From NCBI GenBank assembly GCA_034430175.1, contig DAOUFI010000032.1:62001-126000 (forward strand): 64,000 bases of DNA, given 5' to 3'. This document shows, piece by piece, positions 59,449-64,000 of the stretch. How positions within the stretch are numbered: the first letter of the stretch is position 1; the number at the start of each line of letters is the position of its first letter. A program made the translations under genes and the position numbers. The notes beneath the pieces were generated by a model that saw only the letters and a list, made by a program, of their open reading frames with translations, had not been told where the DNA came from and searched no databases. The DNA comes from UBA6107 sp034430175 (lineage in GTDB: Bacteria > Chloroflexota > Anaerolineae > Anaerolineales > Anaerolineaceae).

Positions 59449-60924
59449 ATGCAGCTTTCTTCATTCCTTTTTCTGATCTTTCTGTTCCTGGTGATTATTT
59501 TTAATTATTTGATCCCGCGAAGATTTCGTTGGATCTGGTTGTTGGTCGTCAGCTACTTGTTTTGCATCTATGCTGATCCAAAGTACGCAGTGGTGCTGGC
59601 TGGGGTAACTGCGATTTCGTATACGGCGGGTATTCTGATAAAAGGCGCCTCTGACAGGAAGAGAAAAAAACTGTGGTTGATCCTTGGAGTGATTCTTTCG
59701 GTCGCTCCGCTTTTTGTGACTAAGTATTTAAACTTTTCGATTGGTATTCTCAATGACATCTTGCAAGTACTGCACCGACCGGCCAATTTTCCTGGCATAA
59801 AAATTCTTTTACCAATCGGTATATCGTTTTACACGTTCCAGGCATTGAGTTATTTGTTCGACGTGCACAATGACGTCATAGAACCTGAAAGGAATCCCGG
59901 ACGTTATGCATTGTATTTGGCATTTTTTCCAAAGTTAATTTCCGGTCCAATCGAACGCGGTGGTAATTTGTTGCCGCAGATATTCGACCCAAAACCGTTT
60001 GATTATCAAAGGCTTTTGGATGGTCTTGTCCGGATCGGATGGGGTTTCTTTAAAAAACTAATCGTCGCCGATCGCCTTGGCGTGATCGTGGATAAAGTTT
60101 TCTATGCTCCGGGTGATTTTCGCAATCCGGTTATTTTGGTGGCAGTCGTGGCCTATAGCTTGCAAATTTATATCGATTTTTCGGCCTACTGTGATATTGC
60201 TATCGGTGCCGCGAAGATTCTCGGAATTGACTTGATGGAGAATTTCAACACGCCATACTTCGCAACTAGCATTACAGACTTTTGGAGGCGATGGCACATC
60301 TCGCTTACAAGCTGGCTGCGCGATTACATCTTTACCCCATTGAATTTTGCAACCCGACGCAAGCGCTCCAAATTTTACCAATACATCAATATTCTTATTG
60401 TCTTTTTGGTGAGCGGTTTATGGCATGGAGCCAACTATACATTCATCATCTGGGGAGTGTTGCATGGGTTATACCAGGTGATTGAGCTGGCTACGCAGAA
60501 GGTTCGCAACGGCATTGTCAATCGTTTCTCCATAAATCGCGAAAGTTTCGGTCACCGCTTCTTCCAAATTACCGGCACTTTTCTGCTAGTCACCTTTACC
60601 TGGATCTTTTTTAGAGCGGAAAATATTCACGTCGCTGAAAAGATTATTAAATCCCTCTTTAGTTTCAAAGACCTCGGATTGTCGTTTGCTTGGAATTTAA
60701 CAGCAACCGGCTTACCGCTACCTGATATTCTAATCATGGTGTTTGGGTTGATCATCTTAATAATTTTTGAAGTCGCAGGACGGAAACAAGATCTGATCAA
60801 AGAGTTAAATTCACAGCCACTTGCCTTTAGGTGGCTGGTCTATCTTGCTTTGATCTTCGCGGTGATTCTGTTTGGGTATTTTGGTGTATACACGATCGAT
60901 AGTTTCATTTATGCGCAGTTCTAG
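59449..60924 (+). CDS. MBOAT family O-acyltransferase (locus 2)
   Basis: A 491-residue AlgI/DltB-type membrane acyltransferase with about eleven spans. GISFYTFQALSYLFDVH (about 125), FPKLISGPIERGGNLLPQ (about 162), and FWRRWHISLTSWLRDY (about 280) are diagnostic; the conserved histidines are H326 (LWHGANYTF) and H339 (LHGLY). It heads an operon with two SGNH/DltD-like proteins and an AMP-forming acyl-CoA synthetase. Probable task: moving an acyl group across the membrane for attachment to an exported glycan or teichoic-acid-like polymer. No ribosome binding site of note. Confidence 0.93.
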   Translation: MQLSSFLFLIFLFLVIIFNYLIPRRFRWIWLLVVSYLFCIYADPKYAVVLAGVTAISYTAGILIKGASDRKRKKLWLILGVILSVAPLFVTKYLNFSIGILNDILQVLHRPANFPGIKILLPIGISFYTFQALSYLFDVHNDVIEPERNPGRYALYLAFFPKLISGPIERGGNLLPQIFDPKPFDYQRLLDGLVRIGWGFFKKLIVADRLGVIVDKVFYAPGDFRNPVILVAVVAYSLQIYIDFSAYCDIAIGAAKILGIDLMENFNTPYFATSITDFWRRWHISLTSWLRDYIFTPLNFATRRKRSKFYQYINILIVFLVSGLWHGANYTFIIWGVLHGLYQVIELATQKVRNGIVNRFSINRESFGHRFFQITGTFLLVTFTWIFFRAENIHVAEKIIKSLFSFKDLGLSFAWNLTATGLPLPDILIMVFGLIILIIFEVAGRKQDLIKELNSQPLAFRWLVYLALIFAVILFGYFGVYTIDSFIYAQF

Positions 60925-60962
60925 TTGGGTGTTCTGGAATTACTGGTTTTTGGGGTAAAAAT

Positions 60963-62195
60963 ATGCGTATGCGATGGTTCAGGTTTATTTGTTTTTTTGT
61001 TTTATTTACATTGTTACTTTCAATCCCAAATATTGCGTTCAGTAATTACAATGAACGCTGGATAAAATTTTATAAACTTCCCCGAAATTCAATCGATGTA
61101 TTGTTCATGGGGAATTCTCATAGTTTTGCCACATTCCAGCCGCAGATTATTGATGAGGTCATCCCGGTCAATTCTTATGTGATTGGCATTGGTGGCGAGA
61201 ATATAGTTCTTTCCTATTTCGAATTAAAAGAGATATTGAAATACCAGCATCCCCGCGTGATTGTTTTAGAGACATTCGCGCTTGATCTTGATGATCGTTT
61301 CATGCCTACCCAAAACTATTATGAGTTTTTGGATTCAGGTATGTGGAATTTCTCTCGAATTTCTGTGGCTGCCCGATACGTAAAGCCTGATATGCTATAC
61401 ACACTTATTCCCGCCTTGAGACAACGGATGGATTGGAGCAAGCCATCTGGTTTTATTTCGTTGTTTTTGAATAACTATGAATGGCTTTCTCCTGCAAGCA
61501 CAGACGAACTACTCTCTGAGAATTCCTTACCGATTACCAACGTTATTTCCGAAACAGATTATCTTGCGGATAAGGCCGCTACTGCTAAAAGCGTTACTCC
61601 CCCGGCGAAAGACAACCTGATCTACTTTGATAAGTTCTATAAACTGTGTCAGGATGAGGGCATTAAATTGATCTTGACCACCACGCCAATGGTAACAACC
61701 CCTCAGACCACATTAGGGCGTTATGCCCCTGTGGATATTAAGAGCCTCGCTCAAAAATACGACCTTCCCTGGTTGACTTATGACACCGCCGCTTTCAATC
61801 ATTTGCATTTTTCAGCTTTGGATCATGTAAACGGTTTTGGCTCGTTGATCATCTCGCTGCAAATGGCTGAAGAGATCGCTGGTGTGATGGATCTGCCCAT
61901 CAATCAACAAAAAGTAGACCATTTTAGTTCAATGATTTTCTCGGATTACCAGATCACAATGACTGGTGGTGAATACCGGATAGAATTGTATCCTAAAAGT
62001 TCCACTACCGATCTATTGTATAAATGGACTTTAAGTGGAGCCACAGGCAAGATATATCAAACAGATTGGCAAAAAGAAAGATACTTTACATTCCAGGTTC
62101 CCGATGATGGTGAACTCTCAATCCAGGTGAAAATTCGCAACAAAAGCAGCGATTACAGTATTTCCGCGGTTTTTAAGATCAATAAACCTGACTAG
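60963..62195 (+). CDS. DltD/SGNH-like protein A (locus 2)
   Basis: A 410-residue protein with one N-terminal membrane anchor (about 5-25), an extracytoplasmic SGNH-like domain and a C-terminal beta-sandwich. Nucleophile block VLFMGNSHS (S52), Asp-His in SALDHVNGFGS (about 290). The last about 85 residues (YRIELYPKSS ... DYSISAVFKI) resemble a Y_Y_Y/Ig-like domain. Closely related in layout to the next gene (62211), indicating tandem duplication. By analogy with DltD and AlgJ it completes acyl transfer outside the membrane. Follows MBOAT by 38 bases. Confidence 0.8.
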   Translation: MRMRWFRFICFFVLFTLLLSIPNIAFSNYNERWIKFYKLPRNSIDVLFMGNSHSFATFQPQIIDEVIPVNSYVIGIGGENIVLSYFELKEILKYQHPRVIVLETFALDLDDRFMPTQNYYEFLDSGMWNFSRISVAARYVKPDMLYTLIPALRQRMDWSKPSGFISLFLNNYEWLSPASTDELLSENSLPITNVISETDYLADKAATAKSVTPPAKDNLIYFDKFYKLCQDEGIKLILTTTPMVTTPQTTLGRYAPVDIKSLAQKYDLPWLTYDTAAFNHLHFSALDHVNGFGSLIISLQMAEEIAGVMDLPINQQKVDHFSSMIFSDYQITMTGGEYRIELYPKSSTTDLLYKWTLSGATGKIYQTDWQKERYFTFQVPDDGELSIQVKIRNKSSDYSISAVFKINKPD

Positions 62196-62210
62196 CTGTC
62201 AACTATTTTG

Positions 62211-63473
62211 ATGCCGGACAATAAAAGATTTGTGGACACATTGATGAAAAAACACCTACTTCGATTATCAATCTTCCTAATTCTCAGTTCATTCCTTTTC
62301 GATATGCTCAACCTGGGGATGAAAAGCCCGAGCGATCGTTGGGAATATTTTTATAATCTTCCCAAAAATTCAGTGGATGTGTTGTTCCTTGGCAACTCTC
62401 ATAATTTCACGTCGTTTCAACCGGAGATCATTGATCAGATCATCCCGGTCAATTCTTATGTGCTTGGCGTCAATGCAGAAAATGTGATCATCTCCTATTA
62501 TGAACTTAGAGAAGCCCTGAAATATCAGCATCCAAAAGTGGTGGTGCTTGAAACCTACGCACTTGATCTGGATGACTCCGTAAAAAAGGGATACATCTAT
62601 GAGTTCCTGGACTCGGGTCCGTGGAGCTTGAATAAGATGGCAATTGCGGCTCGTTATCTCACCCCTGAAACAGCTTATGCTGTTTTTCCAGCCCTGCGCA
62701 CCAGGATAGATTGGAATAAGATTTCAACGATCTTTAATCAACTGGATGATCAACTCTCCTCCAAACATCAGGTGATCACCGATCCAATGAATGGAGCAAC
62801 CCCAAAAGACAATGTGATCAAGGAAGACGATTATCTGGCCAGCAAAGAGAAGGTGATCAGCAGCAACAAACAACCACAAGCTGATATCGATATCTATCTA
62901 CGTAAAATGTATCTACTCTGCAAAGATTATGGCATCAAGCTGGTATTGGTGAAAGTGCCGATAGTTAGTATAACCTCGAGCCAGGTTGATTATTACGCTC
63001 CATACAATATATCGGGTTTTGTAAATGATTACCAAGTGGATACGTTGATCTTTGACAAGAACCAGTTTAACCATATCGATTTTGCCGATTCATCGCACCC
63101 GAGCAGTTTTGGTTCAATAAAAATCTCCATCCAATTAGCCCGGGAACTGGCTCAAATAATGAATCTGCCCGTAGATCAGGATGCGCTCAATTACTTCGAC
63201 ACCTTTGTTTTTACAGATTACAAGCTTACAGAAGACAACGGGCAATACAAGCTAGAACTATTTCCGTCTGATCCAACTGTGCCGCTCAAATATCACTGGT
63301 CAATCAAGGATATAAATACCAAGGAAATCATTTATGATGATGACTGGAGTAATAGACGCACATTTATATTCTCGCTTCCTAATGATGGATCTTTTCATGT
63401 TAATATTAAGGTGATGAACCCTGAAGGTGATTACCAGATTTCCGCGTATTTTTCAGTAGGAGATGAGAATTGA
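62211..63473 (+). CDS. DltD/SGNH-like protein B (locus 2), paralogue of A
   Basis: A 420-residue paralogue of the preceding protein: anchor helix, VLFLGNSHN block (S63), conserved QPEIIDQIIPVNSYVLGV and LKYQHPKVVVLETYALDLDD segments shared nearly word for word with A, Asp-His in DSSHPSSFGS (about 300), and the same C-terminal beta domain (YKLELFPSDP ... DYQISAYFSV). Start is uncertain: ATG 62211 has no ribosome binding site and ATG 62244 aligns better with A. The acyl-CoA synthetase starts 2 bases after its stop. Confidence 0.8.
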   Translation: MPDNKRFVDTLMKKHLLRLSIFLILSSFLFDMLNLGMKSPSDRWEYFYNLPKNSVDVLFLGNSHNFTSFQPEIIDQIIPVNSYVLGVNAENVIISYYELREALKYQHPKVVVLETYALDLDDSVKKGYIYEFLDSGPWSLNKMAIAARYLTPETAYAVFPALRTRIDWNKISTIFNQLDDQLSSKHQVITDPMNGATPKDNVIKEDDYLASKEKVISSNKQPQADIDIYLRKMYLLCKDYGIKLVLVKVPIVSITSSQVDYYAPYNISGFVNDYQVDTLIFDKNQFNHIDFADSSHPSSFGSIKISIQLARELAQIMNLPVDQDALNYFDTFVFTDYKLTEDNGQYKLELFPSDPTVPLKYHWSIKDINTKEIIYDDDWSNRRTFIFSLPNDGSFHVNIKVMNPEGDYQISAYFSVGDEN

Positions 63474-63475
63474 CG

Positions 63476-64000
63476 ATGGCAAAAAATATTGGTTACATGT
63501 GTACCGGAATGCAATGTGAAATGGGCAGAGCCACAAAGGTGGCCATGCGTTTGATCAATCCAGACCTCTCGAGGGTGGATTACACCTTCAAAGATCTTGA
63601 TAGAGAATCCAATAAATTCGCCAACGTGTTGAAAGAATTAGGCGTGCATAAACAAGATAAGGTATTTGTCTTCCTGCCAAAACAAGTGGAAGTTTTCTTT
63701 GCCTTTCTTGGCGCGTTGAAATACGAGGCGATCGCTGGCGTCCTGTTCTCGAACTTTGGCAAGGAAGCTGTTTTTGACCGGCTGCTGGATTCGGGCGCGA
63801 AAGTTCTCGTGACCAAGCAATCCTTCTATGATCGAATTAGCGAAATACTACCCAACCTGCCTGCTTTGGAAAAGATTATCCTGACCGATGTTGAGACGAA
63901 CCAGGACGAAAAAGTGTTGAGCTATGCGGCGCTGACATCCAAGGCCAGTAATGACTTTATGGTACAGGATGTCGATCCCGAAACCCCCTCGGTGTTGCAC
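63476..64000 (+). CDS. AMP-forming acyl-CoA synthetase, AcsA-like (partial, 3' end off window)
   Basis: The first about 175 residues of an adenylate-forming ligase: YTFKDLDRESNKFANVLKEL (about 35-54), VFVFLPKQVEVFFAFLGALK and IAGVLFSNFGKEAVFDRLLDSGAKVLVT. These match the N-terminal part of acetyl-CoA synthetases of the Bacillus AcsA type. The P-loop and C-terminal domain lie beyond 64000. It starts 2 bases after the second SGNH stop, so it belongs to the MBOAT operon; a ligase, an MBOAT and DltD-like proteins together recall the dlt arrangement. Confidence 0.8.
   Translation, partial: MAKNIGYMCTGMQCEMGRATKVAMRLINPDLSRVDYTFKDLDRESNKFANVLKELGVHKQDKVFVFLPKQVEVFFAFLGALKYEAIAGVLFSNFGKEAVFDRLLDSGAKVLVTKQSFYDRISEILPNLPALEKIILTDVETNQDEKVLSYAALTSKASNDFMVQDVDPETPSVLH

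Noticed and set aside
1..64000. tRNA, rRNA, insertion sequence, prophage or restriction system
   Set aside because: I looked through the intergenic gaps and the proteins and saw no tRNA-like cloverleaf, rRNA segment, transposase, integrase or restriction enzyme.

Overview
The window looks like a chromosomal segment of a Chloroflexota bacterium, most likely class Anaerolineae. I infer this from gene content and protein style: a SpoVS protein, many lipoproteins with Thr/Pro-rich linkers after the lipobox, paired deoxynucleoside kinases, a SpoIIIAA/R3H-type ATPase, PdxS/PdxT, single-chain iron-sulfur serine dehydratase and several MBOAT/SGNH pairs. No rRNA, tRNA, CRISPR array, insertion sequence or prophage was seen. 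Gene density is high, intergenic spaces are short, and intrinsic terminators are plentiful.

Layout. 1-3.4 kb: end of a ferredoxin, two deoxynucleoside kinases, spoVS, a nucleotidyltransferase-like protein, and between them a 0.4-kb AT-rich gap with four perfect and two near-perfect DnaA boxes (candidate oriC or DnaA-titration site). 3.4-14.3 kb, nearly all minus strand: two secreted lipoproteins with a duplicated C-terminal Cys module, PepF, an inositol-phosphatase-like enzyme, an HD hydrolase, HutI, an MFS transporter, a small orphan protein and an Rrf2 regulator with a palindromic operator candidate. 14.5-18.7 kb, plus: thioesterase, M42 peptidase, ClpC. 18.7-20.3 kb: a decayed VOC/PhnB-like pseudogene, two tandem copies of a dispersed repeat, and an RNHCP-domain gene whose leader has an attenuator/riboswitch-like architecture. 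20.3-26.9 kb: rhomboid protease, GlgC, a calcium-type P-ATPase, RNase HII, a family 2 glycosyltransferase. 27-34.6 kb: PdxS/PdxT, a GNAT-like protein, a SpoIIIAA/R3H ATPase, thymidylate kinase, a thioredoxin-fold/cyclophilin lipoprotein and a PrsW-like protease. 34.7-42 kb: a DUF368 (PopT-type) undecaprenyl-phosphate transporter, PlsC, an SGNH-MBOAT pair, a GT-C glycosyltransferase and a transglutaminase-like lipoprotein. 42-50.8 kb: a ComEC with a ruined C-terminal hydrolase domain, HtrA, an SDR, FolE, Zwf, a YbeD-like protein and a SIS isomerase. 50.8-59.3 kb: a seven-PAS histidine kinase with an overlapping response regulator, SdaA, a metallophosphoesterase lipoprotein and an rRNA methyltransferase. 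59.4-64 kb: a second O-acylation locus, with MBOAT, two paralogous SGNH/DltD-like proteins and an AMP-forming acyl-CoA synthetase cut by the window edge.

How the parts fit. A recurring theme is the cell envelope: lipid-carrier recycling (DUF368), phospholipid acylation (PlsC), two MBOAT/SGNH O-acyl transfer modules, membrane glycosyltransferases and secreted proteases or foldases (HtrA, rhomboid, PrsW, cyclophilin lipoprotein). The most unusual items are the DnaA-box cluster, the RNHCP leader RNA, the Dlt-like acylation locus at the right edge, the catalytically degenerate ComEC and the CXXC-less thioredoxin/cyclophilin fusion. All functional assignments are from sequence reading alone.
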